A stretch of DNA of 64,000 nucleotides, taken from the NCBI GenBank assembly GCA_948567375.1, contig OX419762.1, positions 53,586,841-53,650,840 on the forward strand, written 5' to 3'. Both the position numbers and the translations under genes were made by a program. Source of the DNA: Lunularia cruciata (lineage: Eukaryota; Streptophyta; Marchantiopsida; Lunulariales; Lunulariaceae). Position 1 is the stretch's first letter. Each line of letters begins with the position of its first letter. Shown here piece by piece: positions 20,252 through 31,732 of the stretch. Below the pieces are notes generated by a model, which saw only the letters and a list, made by a program, of their open reading frames with translations, was not told the origin of the DNA and did no database searches.

Positions 20252-21688
20252 TCATCCAAATGCTAGGGCCTTTCTTCGGTCCTTAGCCCCAATCATCTGG
20301 ATCTTGAAATCCAAAAAATCCTTGATGAGGGCATCCAGCTTCGTATCCGCCTTATGTACACTCTTGGCTGGTGGAGTCACTGGTTTCTTGCCTCCACGTC
20401 TTCTGACTTGTCTTGGCTTTGATTCTTCTTCAGATTCCGAAGAAGAGCTTGAAGACGTAGAGGATTTGTCCGAAGAAGGGGAGGTACTGCGCAAAGCTCT
20501 CCTTCTGGGCTTCTTGCTCTTCTTCTCCCGATTTCTCCGGTTACCGGCAGAGTGAGAGTGTGCCGCTTCATAACGTGCAACATGTTTGAGTACTTTATCA
20601 AAGGAAGTTACGTTCCTCTCCCTGGCAAAGATTCGTATCTCTGGTGACAGGCCCCCGAGGAACCTGGTAATGGCTTGGGCATCGGAGTATCTCACCACCC
20701 CCGATTGCTTGGGAACTCGGTTCAGTAATACCATGAACCGCTCAGAGTAGTCTCTCAACTTCTCCTTCTTGCCCCGGTCCAAATCGTTTAGTGCCGCGAA
20801 GACACTCGTATCATAGTCAACCTCTCGGAATCGTTCTAGGAAGTTGTTTCTCAAGTCTGCCCAGTCCGATGGTACAAACCCCTTCTGAGTCACATGCGTG
20901 TACCAGCTCCGAGCTTTCTTGCAAAGCAGACTTGGAAAAATTCTTAGTCGATCCGCCGAGTCATGCTCCTTGTTAGCAAAGGAGATGACTTTGAATTCTT
21001 CAATGAATTCATCGGGGTCTTTGTCTTGTTCCGTCCCCTTATACTTCTGATAGGCGTGTTGGGTGACAGGAAGCGAAGTCATTGTTTGATGCACTGGGAT
21101 CGGCTGAGGTAATGTAAAACTTGACGGAACGGAAGAATTGGCTAGAATTGACGCCATGTTGTCAGCCCAAGGATTCCAATTTGTCAAATTCAACGCAGGG
21201 TCTTCTTCGACAATTTCTACTCTGAGAGGGTCAACTTCAACCTGAGTGGAAGATTCAGGATCAACACCTTCAATAGGTTCTTCCAAATTCCTTCGGGACA
21301 ACCGAGGAATCGTTTGTAGAAGATGTTGACACTTGTCTTCAGTAAGTGTGCGTGCTGTCTTTTCTCGAACAAAGGTCTTCAAGGAAACAACTTCCTTTAC
21401 AGCTCTAGGGGAAGTTGGTGTACTGGGCCGCAATGCATATGTTTGCCCACTTGATTCTTTCTTCTTCTTGGAAGAAGAGGGAGATGCAAAGTAGCCTTGC
21501 CAACCGCCTTCGCGTTTCTTGTGATCAAGTTCTCGCAGGGCTTCTTGCACTTCATGAAGGAGTTGAAACTCCAACGCCTCTCGCTCAGTTTCATCAACGA
21601 TGGATGGGACGTTCAGACGTTCATCTTCTTCACGCTGAAGTGCTCGTCATCGAGCTCTCTCTTCCCGTTGTTCTTTCAATCCAGACAT
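20252..21688 (-). pseudogene. gag: B gag
   Basis: A 440-codon open frame (21574-20252) contains a Retrotrans_gag-type core (DPDEFIEEFK, KKARSWYTHV, LRDYSERFMVLLNRVP, ITRFLGGLSPEIR) and an Arg/Ser-rich tail. The true start is probably the ATG at 21688 (MSGLKEQREE), in frame upstream; codon 14 there is TGA, probably from CGA since the context is RAR-stop-RALQ. The frame closes at TGA 20254-20252 and then continues in the same frame into the zinc knuckles, so gag and pol were one frame. The start lies ~65 bp after the primer site, so B has almost no leader, unlike family A. Confidence 0.85.
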
Positions 21689-21751
21689 TCATATTGCCTT
21701 GATACCCTGTGTTCAATTTGGCTTCGTATTCTTCCACTTCCGAGATTTGTA

Positions 21752-21769
21752 TCCCCGACAGCGGCGCCA
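21752..21769 (-). other. B primer binding site (tRNA-Asp-like)
   Basis: TGGCGCCGCTGTCGGGGA in the minus sense lies 7 bases inside the 5' LTR end. It differs from the plant tRNA-Asp-type site at two positions. It confirms which LTR is the 5' one and therefore the minus orientation. Confidence 0.85.
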
Positions 21770-21776
21770 AAAATCA

Positions 21777-24700
21777 TGTGACAATCCGGCAAATATCACT
21801 TTTGCGGTAATCGGGTAAGTAAAGTTCGTTCCCGCAGAGATACGAGTCAAAAATGTCCAAATACGAAGTCAAATAGTAACATGTAGTTCTTCTTGGTTGC
21901 ATCTTTAATCTCTCAGGTAGAAACCACACCCAAAAGAGAGTAACAAGCACTGACTTGCAGTCTTGTCACAAATTCACACTCCTTAATCACAACTCCATCA
22001 AATCTTTCCAAACAATCTTGATTGTGATGATTCAGGCTTTCTCGAAAACGGCACTTCACTGCAAAACGACTTCGCCTCAGAATTGTGTTCCACCCTTCCA
22101 CTGAAGGCACAACTTCCTCAATCAAAATTGCTTCACATCAACTTTGCACTGCACTCACAAATGCAGAATACTACCAACACTACAATTCCTCTCAGATCTG
22201 TCAAGGCATTGCTTCGATTGCACTTCACTCAAGATCAAACACACAGAATGAAGATCAAGGCTGTGGAATCCAACATCCAACAAGCACTCTGACTTGCACT
22301 TCAAATTTCTCCAAACATTCACAAACACAATTACAAAGTTGATACTCGGAATCAAGCTCAAGCAACGAGCACTGCTTCACAGCACTTCGCTTTATCTATT
22401 CTCAGAAATAATGAGCACTGAACAACAATTTCCTGCAAATGCCACTCTTAAATAGTGAAGCAATCGACAGTTCTAACAACTATACCGTTTCTACATCAAC
22501 CGTTCTAACCTGCAGATCCAAAATGACAATGCACCTCTTCATATCTACCCCTTCAAATCTCAAATCGGTTACTAATCAGATCCGATGTCTACTTCTTCCT
22601 CGGCTTTCAAACCCGAACCCAAAGTAATCTTACTTCCTACTACTCTGTCCTCGGGTTTCACAACTCCTACATCTTCTACCAGATCCAGCAATTCTCTTTC
22701 TTGATCTGAAATTGCACTAGCGGATAATCTATCTAACTCCTTATCCTTTGACCCACTCTTCTCTAATGTCTCTGAGGGCAACTCCAAAGACATTTGGATC
22801 CCGATGTTATCTACTTCGGGTTTTGCTTTAACATCCTGCCGAAGATTTTCTAACTCTATTCTCACTAAGTCTAATCTAATCGCGATATTGTCTTCTACTT
22901 CTAAGATCTTCCTATCTACACGAGTTCTCAATTTAATCAACAAGGCATTCAAATCTGTATCTTTTGCTTGTCTTTGCCTCGTCTCCTGCACCAACAGCTT
23001 CAACTCGTGCAGACGCGCTTCTTCAATTCGAACATTGGCCTCTGTACTTAACATCGTGTTTACCCTGAGGACTATCTCTTGCAATGGCTCTAATCTTGTC
23101 TTCCTTTCTCATTCCCGATCTGCAAGCCATTCCTCTCTGTACATCGCCAATTCTTCTTTGAATTCGGCCTTCACTGCGTCCTTCTCTTTCTCCTTCTGTG
23201 CAACCTTCTCTTCCTGATTACCAAGTAAGTCTCGTAATCTCTCTTCTTCTCCATATCTTGCAGCCAACTCTTGCTGCCAGAGTTGCTTCTTCTCCTCCAT
23301 ACTCTCCATCACTTGATCGAGCTCTTGATCCTTTGATGCTACCCTCGCCATAGCATGGATGAGCTCTACTCTTGAATCAGCAAACTGTTGCTTCAAGATT
23401 GCAAATTCAGCTACTTGTCTCTCCCTTACAACGTCACTCTTCCTCGCAAGATCCTCTCGATAGCTCACTTCTCTCTTCAGGTCTTCAATTACCTGACTTC
23501 TCTCCACTGCTTCTGCTTGCAGTACTTCTCTCTCCTTCTCACCTCGGGTTATACTCTTCTTCAACTCCGAGTTTTCTTCTTCTAATCTCGCTACCACCTG
23601 CAATACAGTCTTTACCTCTAGACAAGTCGACTGCATCTCCTTCTTCTTCTTCTCCAACTTCACCAACAGCGGGCATACTACCATCTGCAGGTAATCTACT
23701 CCATTAATGATACCTTTGTCCTCCCGTGGAGTAGTCTCTCTTCTTTCTTTGTGTTCTCCCGATACTCGCCTTCTTCTCTGGAGTCTTCGTATCGGAATTG
23801 ATGCCTCACTGCCCGAGCTTCCTTCTACCTCTTCCTTCACTCTACTCGGTCCCGCTTCACACTTCGCCTTACGTCTCGAGCAAATTCCTCGTTGTACTGC
23901 GATCTTCTTCTCCTTGAGCACCGGTACTTTGTCTTCCAACGCCGCATTGTCTTCGGCTTCTACTTCGGCTTGAATTTCTTCTTCGTATTCTTCAGCCGCT
24001 GGTGCCGAGGTCATTTCTCCACCGTCTTCATTGTCACTGCTTGTATCTCCGCTCTGCAGTGTTAGCTCAGGTTCCTCTTCACGTTCCGAGTCCTCCGTCT
24101 TGAGCTTGCCTTCGCCTTCTAAGTCTTCATCTTACAACTCAATCACCACCATTCCTCGCCTTGGGTTATTTTTCTGCATCTTCCAAGGTTTCTTTCTTTC
24201 TTCGGCGTCTGCTTGCCGAGTTCTCTTCTTTGTCGGGGTACTTTCAACGACCTCCATGTTCTTCCCTGTCTTCGCGTAGTAATCGTCTGTGCTCCGGATT
24301 TGGAGAATGTATTGCTGCTCCTCCGCGTCGACTTCTCTTCTCAAATCAGGATGGAAATGAGACACCATTTGATTACGCTCAGCCACATTGAGCAGATTTA
24401 ACCCGAGGTAAAAATGGGCTGCAAATGGTACGATGTAGTGTGGAGGTGACTTATCTCACAGATTCCACACCATCTGCCTCGTTCTTCCGTGAAAGCACCT
24501 TGCTCAATTTATCGGTTCTCCTGCAAATAACTTGTTAAAGAACACCGCTTGGTGTTTCATCACATAGGTAGTTCTCTCCGGCTTCAGGAGGGCCATTAGT
24601 GCACTCACAATTCCCCTCCTCATTGGGTCCTTATAACTCTCAACTTTATACCCATTCTTCGTCCTCTTTGACGAGAAGGCATCTCTCACCTCTTGCGTTT

Positions 24701-25558
24701 CTTGGGCTATCTCTCCTTTCCCCAAGAATGTGGCTCCCTGCTCCAAGCTTGCCTCCTTCCCGAGTACGAGTCTCCAATCCGACTCTGTCCAGTGAGCCGG
24801 ATTTCCTCTCTTCCCTTCTTCCTCGGGACCATCGAGACATTTACTCTCGATGATTTCTGTCATGAATCCTAGAAAACTTACGTTCCAATTCCATGCCAGA
24901 AAGGTGATCCGAAGTCGGCTCAAGACTTCGATCCTCGCTACTACATCTAATCTCCGAATTGCATGATTTCTCACTGCTAATTTGGAGTTCTTCTTCCCTC
25001 CTCCCATCTCTTCTGCTTTCTTTCGGTCTCTCGATTTCTCTCTCTCGACTTCTCCCTTACGCACTAACACGAGTCCAACTCTATGTCCCTTTCCCCGATC
25101 ACCTGCAAGACGACTCCTCAATGGCGAAGGAAAATTGCTCGACATTTCATTGTTGTAGTTTCAATTTTTATAGAGTTGCACTTCTTCGTCTTCCGTCACT
25201 TCAAGTTTCTACCGAGAAATCACACCTCCGGCATGCACCTGTCATTGTCACCCCACCTTCGCGCGTATGAGCCGCCAATTTTGAAACGGCCCCTTCTTGA
25301 ATTTCTCACCCTGACGAAAGGTTGTTAGACTGTCTTTGCCTCGGGTTGAGCTCCCCCCGAGCCAAAGACAATTTACTTCGTATTGTATGCTGACACGGCA
25401 TTTCAGAGTACTTCGCCTTATGACCCGAAGTCACTTACTTGGGGTTTCACCCCGAAGACAGTTTTCTTTGTCTTCTTCGGCCAAACACGCGCAATCCGAC
25501 TTCTCTATACACTTCTTCTCCTTTATTTTGAAAAAAAACAAAAAATATAGGCACTACA
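21777..25558 (-). repeat. B 5' LTR (3,782 bp)
   Basis: In element sense it runs from 25558 (TGTAGTGCC, slightly mutated start) to 21777 (GGATTGTCACA). It is directly flanked by the CCAAG duplication on the right and by the primer site on the left. It carries a broken copy of the LTR ORF. By eye it differs from the 3' LTR by a few percent, mostly transitions, with local clusters. Confidence 0.93.
22572..25145 (-). pseudogene. Broken copy of the LTR ORF in the B 5' LTR
   Basis: Four minus-strand pieces (25145-24504, 24386-24132, 24014-23109, 23084-22572) are colinear with the intact 875-aa ORF in the other LTR. The breaks are point stops: TGA near 24456 (CGA or AGA equivalent), TAA near 24132, and TGA near 23108 where the other copy has CGA. 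Both LTRs were identical at insertion, so these changes arose after it, or the intact copy reflects later gene conversion. It starts at MSSNF, supporting that ATG as the real start. Confidence 0.85.
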
Positions 25559-25769
25559 CCAAGTCAACACACTAAAACCCAAAATAGTGGTGCTCATCTT
25601 TTCCATTTCCTTTAAACAAAGGTCCCTTCTATCTTAGCTATGACTAACTTTAGCTAATCATGACTAATGTAGAACCATCCTTTATCTCTATATAAATAAT
25701 ATTTCTCAAGTACTTGAAATACAAAACTAAATATCACAATACCACACACATGCACAAATGGGTGTTACA
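25559..25769 (-). repeat. A2 3' LTR, proximal part
   Basis: This is the start of the A2 3' LTR in element sense (TGTAACACCC at 25769), preceded by a purine tract (CTAGGGGAAAA). It is interrupted by the B element at 25563; bases 25559-25563 are the right CCAAG duplication. Confidence 0.88.
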
Positions 25770-25799
25770 TTTTCCCCTAGACTAAGTTTTCACTTTGTC

Positions 25800-26570
25800 C
25801 TCAAAGTGAAGGTCTCTCTACCTTCTATGATACATCTTCAACTTATCATGGTTAATCCTATCAAAGTGTCTTCCTCCCAACTCCTTGAGATCATAGGTGT
25901 AAATGCCCCACACCTTCTCCACTATGAAAGGTCCAAAGTACTTAGGGAAAACTTCTTTTGCACTATCTTGAATCAAATAGTATCAAACAACATTACCCAA
26001 TCACCTTCTTTGAAAGTCTCCACCTTCTTCTTGCCTTGCCTCTTTTCATAGCTCTCCTTTTGTTTCCTTTGGGCTTGCTCCACTTGAACCATAGCAATTG
26101 CTCTTGCCTCTTCCAACTCCATCAGTTGTTCCTTCCTTGACTTCTCTACATCACCTCCTTGTGCTTCCTTCAATCTCCTATGAATGCTTTGGAAGGTAGG
26201 AAGATCAAAGTGAATAGGTAAGGTAGACTCAATACCATATACCAATTGAAATGGAGAACACCTGGTGGAAGTCTTCATGGTTGTCCTATAATCCCCCAAA
26301 ATTGCATTATCCTCTTGTCCCAATGATGTTTAGCCCCCTCTATTTTTGTATCTTTGGCCAACATCATGCACAAGGTCTGATTGGTTCTCTCTGCCAAGCC
26401 ATTGGAATTTGTCTTATAGGATATAGTTACTCTATGTGTGATAGAGAAATGTCGTAGCATAGCTGTAGTTATGATTCCTGTAAAATCTACTTCTCTATCA
26501 AAAACCAACTCAAAAGTGCATCCAAACCTAGTGATAATGTGTTCATAAAGAAATCTACCAACTTTATCTT
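25800..26570 (-). pseudogene. int: A2 integrase C-half
   Basis: Minus-strand frames 26508-26275 and 26323-25973, with the tail to ~25825, match A1 integrase from GRFLYE and the second catalytic Asp (FDREVDF, now degenerate) through GLAERTNQTL to the GPF motif. The zinc domain and first Asp are missing. Near 26570-26600 the sequence jumps to the RNase H region, a deletion of ~0.85 kb relative to A1 (about 4822-5670). Confidence 0.8.
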
Positions 26571-26589
26571 CTTTTTTGCTAAAATCATC

Positions 26590-28540
26590 TACTTGCTAGC
26601 ATAAGCTATTGATGATCATAAAGCTATGGATGATCATGCTTATCTTGGTCTAATTGACTAAGAATGCACCTTATAGCTACATTAGAAGCATTAGTGTAGA
26701 GGATGAAAGGCTTATTCTAATCAGGTTTAGCAAGGAGCTACAACAAGGGATTGCTTGAGCTCCTCAAAAGCTTTGAGAGCCTCCTTGTTCTCCAACATCA
26801 CCATGTAATCTACACCCTTCTTCATGTAGATAGTCAATGCATAAGCCTTGTTGGAAAATGAGAAGATGAACCTCCTATAGTACCCAACCATCCCCAAGAA
26901 TTGGCATAACTTTTTCAAGCTTGAAAGGAATGGAAGGTCTGAGATATTTCTCACCTTCTCAAGATCAACTGCTATTCCATCCTTGGAGATGATGTGCCCC
27001 AAAATTAGACCTTCTTCATATCCAAAACTGCACTTCTCTGGGTTAAGTGATGCATTTGCCTCATCCAATCATTGCAAGACCTTGATTAGGTGCTCAAAGT
27101 GCTCCTCCTTGCTCCCATAGACACAAAGTGAAGTCTCTAACAAATTTCCCAATGAAAGGTTCAAATACCTTGTTCATGAACCATTGGATGTGGTTGGAGC
27201 ATTACAAAGCCCAAAAGGCATGACCTTGAAAGCATAAGTCCCCCAAGGTGTGGTGAATGTGGTGAGTTGTTGATGCTCTAGTGCAATCTTGATTTAGTTA
27301 TATCCACTATAACCATCTCCAAAATTATACCTCTCATGACCTACAACCTCCTCCAAGATCTCATCAATGAATGGAAATGAGTAGTAGTCCTTCTTGGTAA
27401 CAACATCGAGCTTCTTGTAATCCACACATACTCAAAGCTTGCCATTCTTTTTCTTCTCAATAACAATTGGAGACATCCATTCTGAATTCTCCACCTTAAA
27501 GATAAATCCGGCCTCCTTGAGCTTGTCAATCTCCTCCTTCACAACCAAAGATATTGGTGGGCTAATGCGACATTGTTTTTGGCGGATTGGTCTTGCATGT
27601 GACTCCACCTCTATCTTGTGCTCCTCCAAGGTGACTTCATTCAAATCCTTGTAATTGAAAGCAAACACATGGATGAACTTGCAAAAAATCTCCTCAAATC
27701 TCACCTTCTCCTCCTTGGTAACATTTGGGCCATACTTGAGGGAAGCTAACCTCCTCAAGTGTCAATGGTGATTTATTTGGGTCCTTCAAAACCTCTGGCT
27801 TAGATGCAAAATCCATAGCACACAAAGGATACACATTTGAATCCGATTCAGATTCATCCTCCTCCTTGGAAGTCTCTTCCTCCATGCTTTTGTCCACACT
27901 TGAAGCTCCTTGTTCAAAATTTGATTCCCAATAATCAAAAGATGGTGTATCTGAATGTAAAGTGTTGGTGGTGTTAATCATAGGAATTGTAACTCTATGG
28001 TTTGATGGTCCAATCCTCAAGTACCTTTTGTGCCATCAATCAGTTGTGCGTGTTGCTCTCAACCATGGCCTCCCAAGAAGTAAGTCATAGCTTGAATCCT
28101 CCAAGACTTGGAAAGTCATGAGATTTTGAATTCCCATAACTGAAACTACCACCTTGTCCATCACCCCTATTGGTCAAACTTGTTGGTTGTTTGCCATGCT
28201 CACCAAAAATGTTGAAGGTCTTGAGGGTGGGGTATCATACCCAACTTCTTCATCAACCTTTCTGCATGGCATTCATAATTGATCCTCCATCAACCAATGC
28301 ATCCTTGATGTTGTGACCATTCACTCCCACATCAATCTTGGAGGCATATTCACAAGCCTCTCATGGTGCTGGTTTGGCATCCACCATCCCATTGATACTA
28401 GAGCTTTTGCCTTCTTCTTCCTCTTGCTCCTTGTAGAACTCAAACCACCTCTAAGCTCCTTTCTCAAAGTAGGATTCAAAGCAATCAATTGGCCTACTGT
28501 GATGTTAGCCTTGTAACTAACAACATCCTCCTAAGACATT
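26590..28540 (-). pseudogene. pol: A2 protease, RT and RNase H (active site deleted)
   Basis: Reading from 28540 down: protease DGGS region and end, including the TGA shared by all A copies near 28175; acidic linker (27758-28020); RT N-half (27432-27758) with SPIV and the KKLN region; RT thumb and connection (27068-26727); and a remnant of RNase H. Around 27124-27130 an 8-bp deletion removes the core of the FIDD box and shifts the frame, so RT is catalytically dead. Confidence 0.82.
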
Positions 28541-29805
28541 GTAGTTTCATTGTTGCTTTGAGATCAAGAAGTCCTCCATCCCTAACTTCTTCCTTGGAGT
28601 CTTTGTTGTTGATGGTGTTGAAGTGCTTGTGTGAGTGCTCCTAGTAGACAAAGGAGTATCTTGGCTAGGAGTAAATCCTTGAGAAGAATGCACATCCTCT
28701 GCAAAACAAGCTCTCTTCTTCTCTTGTGCCAAAAGGTCCAAATTAAGACTCTTGGAGTTTGAGCACTCTCCCTTCTCATACTTGCTCTCAATCACATCTA
28801 TAGATGCTACCCCTTACCTTTGTTTGGATTAGGAGCCACTTGGGTTTCACTACCTCCTTCTTACCCTCTGTTGGCTCCTTCATAACCCCTTCCTCCATAG
28901 TAAGTGGGATTTGGGCAATTCCTTTGGATGTGACCTCTTCCTCTACAACCAAAACAATTTCTCTCATTAAAATTGTTGGTTGGTTGGCCTCCTTTATATA
29001 GATAACCTCCATAAATCATAGGCCCTCTCCCCACATTTTGATCCACCTCTCTCTTCTCTCATAGTTGCACCACATTGATCTTGAGATCTACAAGTAGTTC
29101 TGTGATGGTTTGAAGTGGATCCTTTGGTGGAGGTGCAAGAACTGAAGCAACTACTACTTATGGTGCAACCCTTGCCACCAAAGTATCAGAATTTCCACCA
29201 TACTTGTAACCTTGAGGAGGATACACAACCTTCTTCACCACCAAATCACTCTTATCTCCTTCCAAATTCTCCTCCTTACGAATTGCAATCTTGATAGCTT
29301 CAACCTTGGAAGAAGGTTTCTCATATCTCACCTTGCATCTAATTTGTGGTCTCAATTGTCCCACAAATTTTATGGTGAGCATGGCTCCTATGCCAATCAT
29401 AATAGTCTCCACATCATCCACACCTTTCCTCAACACTATGCAAAATTTGGACTCTAACTTTTCCACTCTTTCCACATAGACTCTCACTTTCTCTCCATCT
29501 CCTTGTTTAAGAAAGATAACCTCACTCATACATCTCTCATAACTCTCATTTGGAAGAAAGTTGTCAATGAGTGCTGAAGTCAAAGTCTCCCAAGACTCTT
29601 CTTCCCCATCTCTGCTCTCTCTCTCTCTCTTTTGGTATTCTGACTCATACCATGTAAGTACTACATCCTCAAAGAAATTTGGTAATAATGAGTTCAACTC
29701 ATTCTTTCTCCTCTCATTGTTTCCTATGCAAGCCCTCTTGAATTATCTCACAATGGCCTCCACATCTTCTCTATCTTTGCCAAAGAAAACCAGAAGTTTC
29801 TCCAT
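28541..29805 (-). pseudogene. gag: A2 gag
   Basis: Start at ATG 29805 (MEKLLVFFGKDRED). The frame is broken near 29745 (TGA-like stop after IVR), reopens for 29697-29158 (FFEDVVLTWYESEY, LRPQIRCKVRYEKP) and stops at TAA near 29158. The zinc knuckle CFGCRGRGHIQRNC lies near 28960-28910, and the linker continues to 28547. A solo LTR inserted only 7 bp upstream of the start codon. Confidence 0.82.
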
Positions 29806-29812
29806 GTTGACC

Positions 29813-31727
29813 TGTGGTACCCACATTTTTCATTTTGGACGAGTTTTGAAGAAGAAATGGCTTGCTGAAACCAAATTGAAACCAAATGGAGAAGAAATGA
29901 GTGGAAACTTGTGTTCTGATCAGCCCCAGGAAGTCAATTTCATGTAAGAGGAAGAAGGGCTCAGTTTGGATCAGACCCGAAGAAGCTTACTTCGTGTCAG
30001 AGGAGTGAAAAACTCGGAGCAGACATTAAGGAGGGCAAACCCGAAGGAGAAATAGAAGTTGTAGGTTAGAATTCTTGTGGGGGCTATATCTCAGTGACCA
30101 CAACTCCAAATCAAGCGTGTTATATCTCGTTGGAAACGTCTCGTTCAGGGCTTTCCATTTCCACCAAAATCGCAAAGTTTAGAGGTGTGTAGAAGAAGTT
30201 ACAAGCATTTGAAGTTTCGAGAGTAGATGTACTTCGGGTCAAAGTGTCTTCGGATCAATGTGACTTCGTACTTCGGACTTCATACTTCGTACTTCGGGTT
30301 TACATGACTTCGGGTCTAAAGACTTCGCCTCAAGATGAAGATGACTAAATCAAAGGTAGCCGGACTTCGGAGTGCAGTGAAGGTGTTTTTGGGAGTTTTG
30401 CCAAAGGGATCAGAGGAAGTTAGAGTAGGGAAAGAAGATAGTTAGGATATCTATGACTTCAATTTCAGTTCTGATTGAAGATATGATAGAAATTGAAGGA
30501 GAAATAACAGTAGTGAATAAACCCAAAGTGCATGATCAGACAATAAGTGTCTTCGGGTTAGTAACATGAGTGATTAAGGGGAAATGGGTTACAAATTGAA
30601 GGTGTAGATAGTGTATCCATGCTTTCAATTACAATTCTTGATGATGACACAAAAGAATTAATAAAGGAATTGATAGTAGTTAAACCCGAGGTAAGAGAGA
30701 TATGAGTGCAGGTGTCTTCGGATTTGACATTTGACACTTTAGAGAAGAGTGGGTCGAGAGATAGAGATTTAGAAGGCTTAACTATGATAGGAATTTCATA
30801 TCAGGAAAGAGAATTGCTAGATCTGGTAGAAGAAGTAGAAGATCTGAAACCCGAGGAAAATGTAGTAGGAAGTAAGATTACTTCGGGTTTGGGTTTGAAG
30901 GCCGAAGAAGAAGTGGACATCGGATCGGAGTGGAAACCGATTTGAGATTTGAAGGGGCAGATATGAAGAGGTGCATTGTCATTTTGCATCCGCAGGTTAG
31001 AACAATTGTTGTAGAACGGTATAGTTGTTAGAAGTGTCGATTGATTCACTATTTAAGAGTGGCATTCACAGGAAAATATTGTTCAGTGCTCATTATTTCT
31101 GAGAATAGATAAAGCAAAGTGCTGTGAAGTAGTGCTTGTCGCTTGAGCTTGATTCCGAGTATCAACATTGTACTTGTGTTTGTGAGTGTTTGGAGAAATT
31201 TGAAGTGCAAGTCAGTGTGTTTGTTGGATGTTGGATTCCACAGCCTTCATCTTCATTTTATGTGTTTGATCCTGAGTGAAGTGCAATCAAAGCAATGCTT
31301 TGACAGATCTGAGAGGAATTGTAGTGTTGGTAGTATTCTGCATTTGTGAGTGCAGTGCGAAGTTGATGTGAAGCAATTTTGATCGAGGAAGTTGTGTCTT
31401 CAGTGGAGGGGTGGATCACAATTCTGAGGCAAAGTCGTTTTGCAGTGAAATGCCATTTTCGGGAGAGCCTGAATCATCACAATCAAGATTGTTTGGAAAG
31501 AATTGAAGGATTTGTGATTAAGGAGTGTGAATTTGTGACAAGACTGCGAGTCAGTGCTTGTTACTCTCTTTTGGGTGTGATTTCTACCTGAGAGATTAAA
31601 GACGCAACCAAGAAGAACTACATGTTACTGTTTGACTTCGTATTTGGACATTTCTGACTCGTATCTCTGCGGGAACGAACTTTACTTACCCAATTACCGC
31701 AAAAGTGATATTTGCCGGGTTGTCACA
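29813..31727 (+). repeat. Solo LTR, compact B-related subfamily (1,915 bp)
   Basis: It starts TGTGGTACCCAC and ends GGGTTGTCACA, with a perfect target duplication TGACC (29808-29812 and 31728-31732). It is inserted in A2 between leader and gag. It is close in sequence and length to the solo LTR at 9871-11795, so the two define a compact LTR type. It contains TATTTAA at 31050-31056. Confidence 0.93.
30453..30945 (+). pseudogene. Three ~165-bp modules ending in the LTR ORF tail
   Basis: Three short frames begin with ATG at 30453, 30619 and 30784, spaced 166 and 165 bp. Each encodes a variant of M-x-S/G-I-S/T ... E-L-V/I-E-E/K-L ... V-V-x-K-P-E/K (38 codons, 29 codons, then open to VDIGSE at 30945). 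The last one is the conserved C-terminus of the 875-aa LTR ORF; the second resembles the part of that ORF just before SETLEKSG. They are best read as the remains of a longer ORF with an internal repeat. Confidence 0.55.
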
Positions 31728-31732
31728 TGACC

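Larger units (their letters stand above)
11820..25558 (-). mobile_element. B: complete 13.7-kb gypsy retrotransposon with ORF-bearing LTRs
   Basis: It is bounded by TG...CA LTR termini and a perfect 5-bp target duplication CCAAG (11815-11819 and 25559-25563). In the minus sense: 5' LTR 25558-21777, primer site 21769-21752, gag, protease, RT, RNase H, integrase, purine tract 15630-15616, 3' LTR 15615-11820. The internal region is 6,161 bp and the LTRs are 3,782 and 3,796 bp, so more than half the element is LTR. Each LTR contains a copy of an 875-codon ORF. Gag-pol has three in-frame stops and a few frameshifts, so the copy is not autonomous, but it is a structurally complete insertion and younger than A2. 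Confidence 0.95.

Noticed and set aside
22572..25145. Host gene segmentally duplicated on both sides of a retrotransposon
   Set aside because: The two long ORF copies are bounded by LTR termini, purine tract, primer site and a target duplication, so the duplication is simply the LTR pair.
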